Shown here: positions 1 through 8,209 of the stretch, one piece after another
Position numbering within the stretch: position 1 is the first letter of the stretch
Layout of the letters: the number at the start of each line of letters is the position of its first letter
Origin: Actinomyces johnsonii
Lineage (GTDB): Bacteria > Actinomycetota > Actinomycetes > Actinomycetales > Actinomycetaceae
Direction: 5' to 3'
Assembly: GCF_006546835.1 (NCBI RefSeq)
Contig: NZ_VICB01000004.1
Coordinates: forward strand, 248,001 to 312,000
DNA: 64,000 nt
Program-made: the position numbers and the translations under genes
Notes under the pieces: model-generated
What the model saw: the letters and a program-made list of their open reading frames with translations, nothing else
Told to the model about the DNA's origin: nothing
Databases searched by the model: none

Positions 1-89
1 TTGAACGGCTCATGACACGGGTGAGCACTCGTAAAACAGACACTCACGATCCCATGCTTGTGCTGGAGGAGGCGAACCAGTGTTTCTGA
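1..89 (+). CDS. cas5e: Cas5e (CasD) C-terminal end, partial
   Basis: Only the last 28 codons lie in the window, read in the phase beginning at base 3 and ending at the TGA at 87-89. The tail reads ...RKTDTHDPMLVLEEANQCF. The HDPM/HDPF segment near the C-terminus resembles Cas5e proteins, which cap the 5' handle of the crRNA in Cascade. The frame overlaps the next gene, cas6e, by 10 bases, as expected for the usual cas5e-cas6e-cas1e-cas2e order. The assignment depends mainly on this position, because too little protein is visible for a domain call. Confidence 0.65.
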   Translation, partial: ERLMTRVSTRKTDTHDPMLVLEEANQCF

Positions 90-766
90 CGAAGATCGAT
101 CTGGCCCCGGAGCGCCGCCTCGCGCGCAAGTATCTGGGTTCGCCCCAGGTCATGCACGCCGTCGTCATGGGCGCCACCGGCGGTCATGAAGGGAACGGAC
201 CCGGACGCGTCCTGTGGCGGGTTGACCGGGGTGTGACGACGGCGCTGTACATACTCTCGCCGTTGGAGCCTGACTGCTCTCAGCTCGTCGCGGAGGCGGG
301 GGCTGCCGGCACCCAGGCGCGGACCCTGGACTACTCGCCGTTCCTCGCCTCGTTGGATGCCGGGCAGCTGTGGGCCTTCCGCCTTGCGGCGAACCCGTCC
401 TACTCGACCTCGAAGGGACCGGGAGTGCGCGGACAGCGGTACGGGCACGTCACCGTTGAACAGCAGCGGCAGTGGCTCATTGAACGCACCCCACGACTCG
501 GCTTCGAACTCATGCCCGTGGACCATGCTGATGGTGAGGGAACTGACGAGGCTGTCTTGGTCGCGCACCGGGAGCGCCCCGTTTTCAGCCGGCGACGACC
601 AGGGGGTGGGGGATACGACCGCGTGACTATCAACCGCACCGTCTACGAGGGGGTTATGCGTATCACTGATCCTGAGTCCCTGTGCCGTGCGCTCGTCACC
701 GGGATCGGCAAATCCAAGGCCTACGGCTGTGGGCTCATGACGCTCGCCCGGGTGCAGCAGGTTTGA
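80..766 (+). CDS. cas6e: CRISPR endoribonuclease Cas6e (CasE/Cse3)
   Basis: A 228-residue protein of normal Cas6e length. In type I-E systems it cuts the pre-crRNA at the base of each repeat hairpin and stays bound to the 3' hairpin in Cascade. The N-terminus MFLTKIDLAPERRLARKYLG and the segment SPQVMHAVVM place the expected catalytic histidine at H26. The C-terminus carries the glycine-rich RNA-binding loop, GIGKSKAYGCGLMTLA. The GTG at 80 is chosen because GGAGG (66-70) sits at suitable spacing upstream. It overlaps the end of cas5e and ends 2 bases before cas1e, so the genes form one operon. Confidence 0.96.
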   Translation: MFLTKIDLAPERRLARKYLGSPQVMHAVVMGATGGHEGNGPGRVLWRVDRGVTTALYILSPLEPDCSQLVAEAGAAGTQARTLDYSPFLASLDAGQLWAFRLAANPSYSTSKGPGVRGQRYGHVTVEQQRQWLIERTPRLGFELMPVDHADGEGTDEAVLVAHRERPVFSRRRPGGGGYDRVTINRTVYEGVMRITDPESLCRALVTGIGKSKAYGCGLMTLARVQQV

Positions 767-768
767 TC

Positions 769-1707
769 ATGGTCAGAATGCTGTCGGTTCCGGTAACGGC
801 GCTGCCCCGTGTCCAGGACCGGATGTCCTTCCTCTACCTGGAGCACTGCGTGGTGCATCGAGAGGATGGTGCCCTGACCGCGCGCAACGACCAGGGCACC
901 ATCCGCGTCCCTGCTGCCTCGCTGGTCGCCGTCCTCCTTGGCCCGGGAACGTCGGTCAGTCACCAGGCGATGAGCCTGCTCGGTGAGTGCGGGACGACGG
1001 CGGTCTGGGTCGGTGAACGCGGTGTGCGCTACTACGCGCACGGCCGCTCCCTGGCTACCTCCACCCGACTGTTGGTGGAGCAAGCGGCAAGGGTCTCCTC
1101 TCCCCAGAAGCGGCTGCGGGTGGCCCGCGAGATGTACTGCATGCGCTTCAGCGGCGAGGATGTTGACGGGCTCACCATGCAGCAGCTCAGGGGGCGGGAG
1201 GGGGCCAGGGTTCGTGAGGTGTATCGAGACAACTCCAGACGTACCGGGGTCCCCTGGGCCCGACGCGACTACCGTCCCGATGACTTCGAGGCGTCGGATC
1301 CGATCAACCAGGCGCTTTCAGCTGCGCACGCGGCTCTGTACGGCGTCGTCCACGGGGTGATCGTCTCCCTGGGCTGTTCTCCGGGTCTTGGCTTCGTCCA
1401 CACCGGGCACGACCGGTCCTTCGTGTACGACGTCGCGGACTTGTACAAGGCGGAGACGACAATACCTATCGCCTTCGACGTCGTCTCCGAGGGGATGGAG
1501 GACCTCACCGGGACCACGCGGCGGCGCGTTCGGGACAAGGTCTTCGAGCTCAAGGTCATAGAGCGGACGGTCAAGGACATCTACCGCCTGCTCGAGGTTG
1601 AGGATCTGGAGGATATGAGCATCAACGTAGTCTCCCTGTGGGACTACCAGCAGCGTGCTGTAGCCGGTGGAGCGAACTACGCCGGAGAGGATGCAGGTGG
1701 ATGGTAG
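769..1707 (+). CDS. cas1e: Type I-E CRISPR integrase Cas1e
   Basis: A 312-residue Cas1e, the catalytic subunit of the Cas1-Cas2 integrase that inserts new spacers. Compared with E. coli Cas1, all metal-binding residues are present: E144 in LRGREGARVR, H211 in GFVHTGHDRSF, and D221 and D224 in FVYDVADLYK. The open frame extends 29 codons further upstream into cas6e, but the ATG at 769, just after the cas6e stop, gives the normal N-terminus (LSVPVTALPRVQDRMSFLYL). It overlaps cas2e by 7 bases. It looks intact, so adaptation should be possible if cas2e is also active. Confidence 0.97.
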   Translation: MVRMLSVPVTALPRVQDRMSFLYLEHCVVHREDGALTARNDQGTIRVPAASLVAVLLGPGTSVSHQAMSLLGECGTTAVWVGERGVRYYAHGRSLATSTRLLVEQAARVSSPQKRLRVAREMYCMRFSGEDVDGLTMQQLRGREGARVREVYRDNSRRTGVPWARRDYRPDDFEASDPINQALSAAHAALYGVVHGVIVSLGCSPGLGFVHTGHDRSFVYDVADLYKAETTIPIAFDVVSEGMEDLTGTTRRRVRDKVFELKVIERTVKDIYRLLEVEDLEDMSINVVSLWDYQQRAVAGGANYAGEDAGGW

Positions 1708-2093
1708 TTCTGATCCTGTCGGCAGCCCCCGCCTCGTTGCGGGGATCCATGACCCGCTGGCTGCTTGAGGTCTCTCCCGGGATCTTCGTCGGGCATCTCT
1801 CAGCTCGAGTGCGAGAGCAGCTGTGGGAACTGGTCCGCACATACATCGGGGAGGGGCGGGCGCTGTTGATCTGGTCGGTGCGATCTGAGCAGCGGTTCGC
1901 GGTCGCCTCCCTGGGGCATGAGCGTGAACCTGTCGACATCGAGGGGTGTCTTGTTATGCGCAGCCCGTACCGGCAGATCGGGGGAACGCAGGCGATTCCC
2001 GGTGCCGTTAAGCCTCCGAAGGAGTCATGGTCGATCGCCGCAAGACGACGGCGCTACCGGAACTCGGCGGAGCGGGCTCTAGGTTGGCACTGA
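1701..2093 (+). CDS. cas2e: Type I-E CRISPR adaptation protein Cas2e
   Basis: A 130-residue Cas2e (CasF family), the dimeric scaffold between two Cas1 dimers. The ATG at 1701 overlaps the cas1e end and gives the typical start MVVLILSAAPASLRGSMTRWLLEVSPGIFVG, a ferredoxin-like beta-strand followed by the conserved RGxxTRWLxEVxxGVFVG-type region. It is slightly longer than the E. coli protein, with a basic tail (AARRRRYRNSAERALGWH). It is the last cas gene, and the array begins 56 bases after its stop. Confidence 0.95.
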   Translation: MVVLILSAAPASLRGSMTRWLLEVSPGIFVGHLSARVREQLWELVRTYIGEGRALLIWSVRSEQRFAVASLGHEREPVDIEGCLVMRSPYRQIGGTQAIPGAVKPPKESWSIAARRRRYRNSAERALGWH

Positions 2094-2149
2094 AGGTAAA
2101 CGCGGTCTGGTAGCATGGCTCATCGTTGGGATTCCAGGGATCCGCAAGT
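2094..2149 (+). promoter_or_regulatory. CRISPR leader
   Basis: These 56 bases separate the cas2e stop from the first repeat, on the side where the type I-E leader normally lies. A TAGCAT hexamer (2111-2116) fits the loose actinobacterial -10 pattern TANNNT and could start the pre-crRNA. The leader is short and not AT-rich. Orientation is inferred from cas gene order and from the repeat, whose hairpin is followed by an 8-base 5'-handle-like ATGATCC plus one base. Confidence 0.5.
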
Positions 2150-2484
2150 GTAAACCCCGCGCGAGCGGGGATGATCCGCCGCTCAGAGACGCTCACAGCG
2201 CCCCTGAGCGGCGTAAACCCCGCGCGAGCGGGGATGATCCCGTTCCGTACTCTCCGTACGAGAAATTTCTACAGTAAACCCCGCGCGAGCGGGGATGATC
2301 CCACCCCACCGGTCGACGATGACGTCGTCAATGCGTAAACCCCGCGCGAGCGGGGATGATCCCAGCCCAACATTACGCGCACCAGCAGGTATTGTGTAAA
2401 CCCCGCGCGAGCGGGGATGATCCTGATCGCGCAGATGACCGCCGCCGGGCTGTCGGGTAAACCCCGCGCGAGCGGGGATGATCC
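2150..2484 (+). CRISPR. Type I-E CRISPR array, 6 repeats and 5 spacers
   Basis: Six identical 28-base repeats start at 2150, 2213, 2274, 2335, 2396 and 2457. Each begins GTAAACCCCGCGCGAG, contains a CCCCGC/GCGGGG hairpin and ends GGATGATCC. Spacers are 2178-2212 (35 nt), 2241-2273, 2302-2334, 2363-2395 and 2424-2456 (33 nt each). The last repeat is as perfect as the first, whereas leader-distal repeats are usually degenerate, which suggests that the array once continued. No seventh repeat follows; a transposase scrap begins about 30 bases later. The first spacer is unusually long and palindromic. Confidence 0.99.
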
Positions 2485-2513
2485 CTCGAACGCCCCGGTG
2501 GGTAGTGCCCCGT

Positions 2514-2642
2514 AGTGTGGTGTAGCGCGGTGGCCGGGGCGATCTTGGTGCCGGAGTCGGACAGGACCCGGCAGATCGGCCAGGCCCCGAAGCGCTCCTT
2601 GTGCCGGTCGATGTACTGGCAGATCAACGCAACGGGCGCTCG
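2514..2642 (-). pseudogene. IS3-family transposase OrfB remnant
   Basis: The minus strand encodes YIDRHKERFGAWPICRVL followed by SDSGTKIAPATAL. This matches the start of IS3-family OrfB transposases (HTH_21-type region, typically YIDxHRxxFGVEPICRVL...IAPSTYYA). Only about 43 codons remain. The DDE catalytic core is missing, and the frame runs into the CRISPR array without further similarity. The scrap lies directly beyond the last repeat, so an insertion followed by decay or deletion may have removed the distal part of the array. No terminal inverted repeats or second open frame could be recognised in 2643-2933. Confidence 0.75.
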
Positions 2643-2933
2643 CACTCCGCTGCCCCAGAGACGAGGCCGTTTCGTGGGGAGGTTGCTTGCACCTGACTAG
2701 GACACGCCAAGGCGGTTGCTTTACGAATATATCTGGGATAGGGCAAACTAATGCCGCTGTTCGACACCAGGGCAAGGTCGAGCAACGGCGCCTCCCGTCC
2801 CCGCGGGGCCGTCTTTCCAATATCCCTAGCCGTCACGCGCCGGACCCTCGACAAGGTGGTTCGAGTCGCTCTGCGCGCGGTCCCCTCCCTGGATGGGGCT
2901 TGTGTCGGCCGCCTGACTTGAGGAGTTAGGACG

Positions 2934-3875
2934 ATGAGTGTCAGAAGGGCCGCAGAGGCCATCTTCTCCCCACCGGTTCAGAACTGGCTGAAGCGAACGA
3001 TCTACCGGCACAACTGCCGGATGTCACCGCCCCGGTACCGTTCCGCGCTCAAACGCTGGTACTGGCTGTTCAAGTGCCGGCCCTGCCGTCTAGAGGATCC
3101 GCGCACCATGACAGAGAAGATCCACTGGCTCAAGCTCTACGACTCCACCCCGCTCAAGGGACGCCTGGCAGACAAGTACCTGGTTCGTCAGTGGGTCGCC
3201 GACACGGTGGGGGAGAAGTACCTTGTTCCGCTGCTGGGCGTGTGGGACTCTCCCGACGAGATCGACTTCGACTCCCTGCCGGACAGCTTCGTCCTCAAGG
3301 CCACACACGGCTCAGGATGGAACATCCTCGTACCCGACAAGAGCGCCCTCGATGAGGACTGGGCTCGTCGGCGGCTGCGGGAATGGCTTGGTCTGCGTCA
3401 GGCGATGAAGGGCGGCTTCGAGCTGCATTACGAGTACTGCGAACCGCGCATCGTGTGCGAGCCCTTCCTGCGCGACGATACGGGGAGGCTGCGGGACTAC
3501 AAGTTCATGGTGTTCGACGGCGTCATCCAGTTCGTCTTCACCGTGGACAGGCTTCCGGGCCGTGCGCTGCGGGGCACCTATCTTCCAGACTGGACCCGAG
3601 CTCCCTTTGAGTACACGTGTGAAGCTGACCGCGCCCCGGATGTCCCGCCGCCGAACGGCCTGGAGACCATGCGCTCCCTGGCCTGCGAGCTCGGAAAGGG
3701 GTTCGCCTGTGCGCGCATCGACTTCTACGAGGTGGACGGAAACATCTACTTCGGTGAGATCACCTTCACGGACGCGGATGGACTGTCGGACTTTGCTCCT
3801 TCTTGTTATAACCGTGTTTTCGGGGATCGCATCATCCTTCCGGAGAAGAAGTCCTTCAAAGGGGTCATGCTGTGA
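2934..3875 (+). CDS. TupA-like ATP-grasp polysaccharide protein
   Basis: A 313-residue protein resembling the TupA-like ATP-grasp family (PF14305), which is common in capsule, teichuronopeptide and exopolysaccharide clusters and is thought to form amide or similar bonds on surface polymers. Visible features are LADKYLVRQWVADTVGEKYLVPLLGVW (residues about 80-107), the glycine-containing segment FVLKATHGSGWNILV (about 120-134), LRDYKFMVFDG (about 182-192) and the acidic ATP-grasp end FACARIDFYEVDGNIYFGEITF. An AGGAG lies at 2920-2924, upstream of the ATG. It precedes the wzz-like gene by 244 bases. The exact substrate cannot be told. Confidence 0.82.
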   Translation: MSVRRAAEAIFSPPVQNWLKRTIYRHNCRMSPPRYRSALKRWYWLFKCRPCRLEDPRTMTEKIHWLKLYDSTPLKGRLADKYLVRQWVADTVGEKYLVPLLGVWDSPDEIDFDSLPDSFVLKATHGSGWNILVPDKSALDEDWARRRLREWLGLRQAMKGGFELHYEYCEPRIVCEPFLRDDTGRLRDYKFMVFDGVIQFVFTVDRLPGRALRGTYLPDWTRAPFEYTCEADRAPDVPPPNGLETMRSLACELGKGFACARIDFYEVDGNIYFGEITFTDADGLSDFAPSCYNRVFGDRIILPEKKSFKGVML

Positions 3876-3895
3876 CGGTGTAAGAGAGGAGATGG

Positions 3896-3937
3896 ATCAT
3901 CTGTAGATTATCTACGAAAATCGATTGATCAGATGAT
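3896..3937. repeat. Inverted repeat upstream of the wzz-like gene
   Basis: ATCATCTG (3896-3903) and CAGATGAT (3930-3937) form perfect 8-base arms around an AT-rich 26-base spacer that itself contains TAGATTATCTA. It lies 20 bases after the TupA-like gene in a low-GC stretch (3876-4119). It could be an operator for the polysaccharide genes or a weak terminator; no T-run follows. A TACTAT hexamer (4023-4028) could serve as a -10 element for the downstream gene. Confidence 0.4.
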
Positions 3938-4119
3938 GAGAATTCTTCAAGGTTCCGTCGATGCAATGAGCGTCTCCTCATTATACCGGCCGGACGCTTG
4001 CGTGTCTCAGCCTCTTGTGTGTTACTATCCATCACATTAATTCAGGTGCTTCTTCGTCGAGTTCCCATGTCGGCGATAGCCCTTTCCTGTCAGCTCTGAT
4101 CATTACTGGTGATACCTAA

Positions 4120-5463
4120 ATGACCCTCGAGGACCTTCTTCATCTGACCCGTCGACGCATCGGCTCTCTCGCTCTAGTGATTGTCGCGTGCGTGCTGGCC
4201 TCAATGGTGTTCGCTTTTGCCTCGCCGAGTTCGTATACAGCGACGGCCCAGGCCTACCTGCATGTCAAGGTGGCAGGAGATCCAGCAGAGAATGCGCTGT
4301 CTCATTACAGTGCGGAGCAGCTCGCCAGCATGAAGGCCGACGCCATGGTCCCCGTCTTCACCTCGGCAGCCGTCGCCCGGCGCGTCGTGGATTCCCTCAA
4401 GCTGGATGTCACGCCTGAGGAACTGGCCTCTTCGGTGTCTGCCGCCCGGACCCCCGAGACGGTGTCGGTGCAGGTCTCCGCTAGTGCCTCCTCGTCACAC
4501 CAGGCCCAGGTCGTGGCTGATGAGGTGGTCCGGCAGGCCGGTGTTGAGGTCAAGGAGGTGGAGGGGGATGAGTCTCCCGTGGAGATCGTCCTTCTGTCCT
4601 CTGCCGAGCTGGTGAGTGCGACTCGCTCGCCCGCACTGGCGACCTGTGTAGCAGTGGGGCTGTTGGCTGGGCTCGTCCTGGGGTATGCGCGGATCCTTAT
4701 ACAGGAGCTGCTTGACAAGAGTCTCAAGGAGCCTGAAGAGGTTCGTGAGGCTCTGTCGGTGCCATTGCTCGGTGCGCTGCCGCGGGTTCCCTCACTACGG
4801 TGGTTGAGCCGAGGGGCGGAGATCAAGATGGAGGAGCAGCTGCGTGCCGCCCGCACCAACGTGCTCCACGCGTTGTCGCAGGGCGACAGGAGAGTCCTGG
4901 TCGTCACCTCGGCTGGCCCTCAGGAGCGAACCTCGGTGACGGCTGCCAGCCTGGCGCGAGTACTGGCCCTGTCCGGCCATCGGGTTGCCCTGGTTGAAGG
5001 CGATCTGCGCTCGCCGAGCGCGGTCGGACTCCAGGAGGGGCCGGGGCTCGCAGACGTTCTGTCGGGCTCGGCTCGCCTTGAGGACGCCCTGGTCAAAGGC
5101 CCCGTAGCGGGCCTGGAGCTCCTGCCGGCAGGCAATACGCCCGCGAATCCCTCTGAACTGTTGGGCGCTCCCATGATGCGCGATCTGCTGCGACGACTGG
5201 CATCGGATCACCTTGTGATCGTTGATGCCCCGCCCGTCCTGCGCTTCACCGATGGGGTGGTCCTGGCGACTTATGCCGGAGGAGTCATTCTCGTTGCGCG
5301 TGCCGGGCGCACGAGTGCGGAGGATTTGCGGGAGGCGGCTCTCGCTGTGGAGCAGGGAGGTGGCCGAACGCTTGGAGTGGTGCTCAACGATGTATCCGAG
5401 CCCGGGGGTAAGCACAAGGGCGTGCGGGGCAACGTCGTCCGCCCTGAGATTGCGGCTGTCTAG
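4120..5463 (+). CDS. Wzz/BY-kinase-like chain-length protein with degenerate Walker A
   Basis: A 447-residue single-chain Wzz plus CpsD-like protein. Transmembrane helices at about 16-35 and 172-192 flank an extracytoplasmic Wzz domain. The cytoplasmic part has the RTNVLHAL lead-in, a P-loop region, GLADVLSG, and a Walker B segment LVIVDAPPV. Such proteins control polymer length by cycles of ATP binding and tyrosine phosphorylation. Here the P-loop reads SAGPQERTSVT (264-274) instead of the family pattern SxxPGEGKSTT, so the lysine is T271. Walker A' is VEGDLRSP rather than VDADLRRP. The C-terminus has no tyrosine cluster. It is probably a pseudokinase acting as co-polymerase only. Confidence 0.85.
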   Translation: MTLEDLLHLTRRRIGSLALVIVACVLASMVFAFASPSSYTATAQAYLHVKVAGDPAENALSHYSAEQLASMKADAMVPVFTSAAVARRVVDSLKLDVTPEELASSVSAARTPETVSVQVSASASSSHQAQVVADEVVRQAGVEVKEVEGDESPVEIVLLSSAELVSATRSPALATCVAVGLLAGLVLGYARILIQELLDKSLKEPEEVREALSVPLLGALPRVPSLRWLSRGAEIKMEEQLRAARTNVLHALSQGDRRVLVVTSAGPQERTSVTAASLARVLALSGHRVALVEGDLRSPSAVGLQEGPGLADVLSGSARLEDALVKGPVAGLELLPAGNTPANPSELLGAPMMRDLLRRLASDHLVIVDAPPVLRFTDGVVLATYAGGVILVARAGRTSAEDLREAALAVEQGGGRTLGVVLNDVSEPGGKHKGVRGNVVRPEIAAV

Positions 5464-6124
5464 CCGCTTCGCTCGTGACGCGGACGACGTCTGGATGGAG
5501 GAAGTGAGTCCGCGATGGTCCTGCCGGCCAGCGGTACCTCCGGGAATTCTATCCCGGCTCCACCTCAGATGTCGTGACGTGAGAAGCTTTCGCAAATCCT
5601 GAGACATTGCATCGAAAGTAAGACGACGACATCATCGGAGAGCATTTATGAATATGTCTGGGGTTGAATGATTGCCCTAGTTATGTATGTTCTCGGGCTT
5701 GTCTGACGTCAAATCTTGTTGCTTCAAGCATTCACGCGAGTCCGATATGTGATTTCACCCCACAGTGTGGCCCTGAATGTGTCGATAAACGACGATTGCA
5801 GCAAAATCTCCTCCGAATCTTCCAATCGGTGGTTCTGGGTGTTAGATTAGGAATGAGCCGAATAGAAACGGTAAATGTTCATGGTGACTGAAGATGTGCT
5901 AGTCGCCATGTTCTCGAGTTGTTGTTGCCTGTGTCAGTAACAGCAGCGATATCCCCGAATCCGTCCAGCGAATCAGTTAGCACTGTTCGCTCGTCCGTAG
6001 ATTGAAACCCTGATGACATCTGAAATCTGTCGCTCCCGCCAGTGCCGATCACTTGATCAGAGTTCTTTGCTCGTCGGCGGTGTGTCCCATGCCCGTCAGA
6101 CGGTTCAAGGGAGCGAGAAAATCC
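5464..6124 (+). other. Long intergenic region before the dehydratase gene
   Basis: About 660 bases separate the wzz-like gene from the next polysaccharide gene. The first 130 bases are GC-rich and contain a 6-bp hairpin CCGGGA/TCCCGG (5540-5557) without a T-run. From about 5590 to 6050 the DNA is clearly richer in A+T than its neighbours. Very short frames exist (for example MNMSGVE at 5649, overlapping MIALVMYVLGLV), but none has coding support. The region most likely holds the promoter and a long 5' leader of the operon that starts at 6125. Confidence 0.5.
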
Positions 6125-8209
6125 ATGGCTAAGACACGTGACGACTCGTATTCTGTCGAGAGCCGGTCGCCGAAGAGCGCTGAGAACCGGGAGCCCGGCT
6201 TTGGGCAGTTACTCGTAACGACTCCCGGGGGGCGAGGGGCGACAGATGTCATGAGCGCCTCGTCAGAGGTCGGCTCCTTGCCGCCTCCATCTCCCGCCCA
6301 TGTTCCGGCGTGGGTGAGCCCACCCGTGTGCCGGGTCGAGCCCATCGTCCTCATGATCGTTGACGTCCTGGCCACCTACCTGGCCTTGTACTGCGCAGCG
6401 TGGGGGACCACGAAGTGGGCCACAGCCACCGGTGCGACCGGCGGTCTGCTGGCCGTGGGCGTACTGGCGGTGGTCAACGTGGGCGTCTTCGCCACCTTCA
6501 AGATGTACAACAGCCTCTGGCGCTACGCCTCGATGACGGAGGCTCTACGGATCCTCTACGCGACAGTCGTCGGCTCGGTCTGCGGAGACCTGCTCTTCTC
6601 TTCGGCCTTCGACGGCGGGCTGTCCGTGCGCTCCTACGTCATGGCCTGGGCGCTGCTCGCCATCATGACAGCGGGGACGCGCCTGGCAGCCCGAGCGCTG
6701 TGGAACAGCCAGGTGCAGCGCAGCGCTCGATCAGGCGCGCAAGACGCCCGCCCTCGCACACTCATCGTCGGGGCCGGGCAAACCGGGTCGTTGACCATCA
6801 ATCGCATGCGCCTGGGAGATGAGGACATGTGCGGCGAGCCGGTGGCCCTGGTCGATGACGACGTGACCAAGCACGGTCGCCACGTCCACGGCGTCAAGGT
6901 ATACGGGGCATGCGACGACCTGCCTCGAATTGCTGAGCAATGCAGGGCTGAGCAGATCGTGCTGGCCTGCCCCTCGGCACTGGCCTCCCAGCGCAAGCGC
7001 ATCCTGGCCATCTGCCTGACGACGGGGCTGCGGATTCTCACCCTGCCGAACGTGCGGGACTTGGCCCAGCAGCACGATGGCAAGATCGCGCTGCGGGACG
7101 TGGAAATCTCCGAGCTACTCTCACGCGACGAGGTCGCCTTCGACACCACGAGCATGGGATATGTGCGCGGGCAGGTCGTCCTGGTCACCGGCGGCGGCGG
7201 CTCGATCGGCTCCGAACTGGTCCGCCAACTCATCGAGGCCCGACCCCGCCGGATCGTCATCTTCGACATTTACGAGAACACGGCTTACGAGCTGTTCCAT
7301 GAGATGCAGCCCAGAGTCGCCGAGCTTGGAGTCACCCTCTCGGTCGTCATCGGCTCGGTGACGAATGAGCAAGTCGTCCGCGACTGCTTCGAACGGTATC
7401 GGCCGAAGGTCGTTTTCCACGCCGCGGCACACAAGCACGTCCCCCTCATGGAGGACAACGCCCGCGAGGCAGTGGAGAACAACGTACTGGGCACCTGGAT
7501 GACGTGCCGTCTGGCGGAGGAGTTCGGATGCAGCCACTTCATCCTGGTCTCCACCGACAAGGCCGTGAATCCGACTAATGTGATGGGTGCCACCAAGCGG
7601 TTGTGCGAGCTGGAGGTCCAGGCTCTGGCCCGCACCAGTCGCACGACCATCTTCGCCGCCGTGCGGTTCGGCAACGTGCTCGGCAGTCACGGTTCCGTCA
7701 TCCCGCTATTCAGGCGACAGCTGCGCTCGGGCGGACCGCTGACCGTCACCCATCCGGACATCACCCGCTACTTCATGACGATCCCCGAAGCGGCCCAGCT
7801 GGTCATTACCGCCGGCTCCATGGCCCATGCCGGAGAGATCTTCATCCTGGAGATGGGACAGCCCGTGCGGATCTACGACCTGGCCGTCAACCTCATCAAG
7901 CTCTCAGGCCTGCGGGTCGGACGAGATGTCGAGGTGGCGTTCACCGGGCTGCGACCGGGCGAGAAGCTCTACGAGGAACTGCAGATGCACAACGAGGACC
8001 TGCATCCCACCGCGAACAAGTCGATCCTCGTCTCCACGGCGCCGCCGCCGACGATCCAGGACGTGGAGGAGAAGATCGCCCGGCTGACGGCCTGCCTTCT
8101 TCAGGGTAACGACCAGATCAAGCAGGAGCTGGCCCACGCGGTTCCCACCTACCACCCGAATTTCGATCACGGCACGAGTGCGTCGTCAACAATGAGGAAG
8201 GCCGGCTGA
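6125..8209 (+). CDS. Membrane-bound nucleotide-sugar 4,6-dehydratase (PglF/WbpM/CapD-like)
   Basis: A 694-residue protein that should remove water from UDP-GlcNAc to give the 4-keto-6-deoxy sugar. About four N-terminal transmembrane helices (residues about 55-200) precede a CoA-binding-like Rossmann domain (LIVGAGQTG) and the catalytic SDR domain: VTGGGGSIGSELV, HAAAHKHVPLME, and STDKAVNPTNVMGATKR with the MxxxK that replaces YxxxK in this family. An in-frame TTG exists at 6053, but the ATG at 6125 has AAGGGAG 11 bases upstream. It overlaps the aminotransferase by one base. It resembles PglF and the large CapD family; whether the C5 epimer is formed cannot be told. Confidence 0.92.
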   Translation: MAKTRDDSYSVESRSPKSAENREPGFGQLLVTTPGGRGATDVMSASSEVGSLPPPSPAHVPAWVSPPVCRVEPIVLMIVDVLATYLALYCAAWGTTKWATATGATGGLLAVGVLAVVNVGVFATFKMYNSLWRYASMTEALRILYATVVGSVCGDLLFSSAFDGGLSVRSYVMAWALLAIMTAGTRLAARALWNSQVQRSARSGAQDARPRTLIVGAGQTGSLTINRMRLGDEDMCGEPVALVDDDVTKHGRHVHGVKVYGACDDLPRIAEQCRAEQIVLACPSALASQRKRILAICLTTGLRILTLPNVRDLAQQHDGKIALRDVEISELLSRDEVAFDTTSMGYVRGQVVLVTGGGGSIGSELVRQLIEARPRRIVIFDIYENTAYELFHEMQPRVAELGVTLSVVIGSVTNEQVVRDCFERYRPKVVFHAAAHKHVPLMEDNAREAVENNVLGTWMTCRLAEEFGCSHFILVSTDKAVNPTNVMGATKRLCELEVQALARTSRTTIFAAVRFGNVLGSHGSVIPLFRRQLRSGGPLTVTHPDITRYFMTIPEAAQLVITAGSMAHAGEIFILEMGQPVRIYDLAVNLIKLSGLRVGRDVEVAFTGLRPGEKLYEELQMHNEDLHPTANKSILVSTAPPPTIQDVEEKIARLTACLLQGNDQIKQELAHAVPTYHPNFDHGTSASSTMRKAG

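Noticed and set aside
1330-1370. His in LYGVVHGVI of Cas1e at a position where E. coli Cas1 has Glu (GVTEAAI)
   Set aside because: Counting along E. coli Cas1 shows that the catalytic glutamate is E141 in RGIEGSRVR, which is conserved here as E144; the other glutamate is not catalytic.
2126-2338. Open frame across the CRISPR array encoding PARAGMI-type repeats
   Set aside because: It is a translation of the repeats themselves; the 61-base periodicity and adjacent cas genes explain it.
2850-2875. GGTTCGAGTC resembling a tRNA T-arm
   Set aside because: The flanking bases cannot form the T stem and no acceptor or anticodon arm fits nearby.
5664-5891. 75-codon frame with several cysteines between the wzz-like gene and the dehydratase gene
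   Set aside because: It begins with TTG, lacks a ribosome-binding site and has the base composition of the surrounding AT-rich leader; there is no similarity to a known family.
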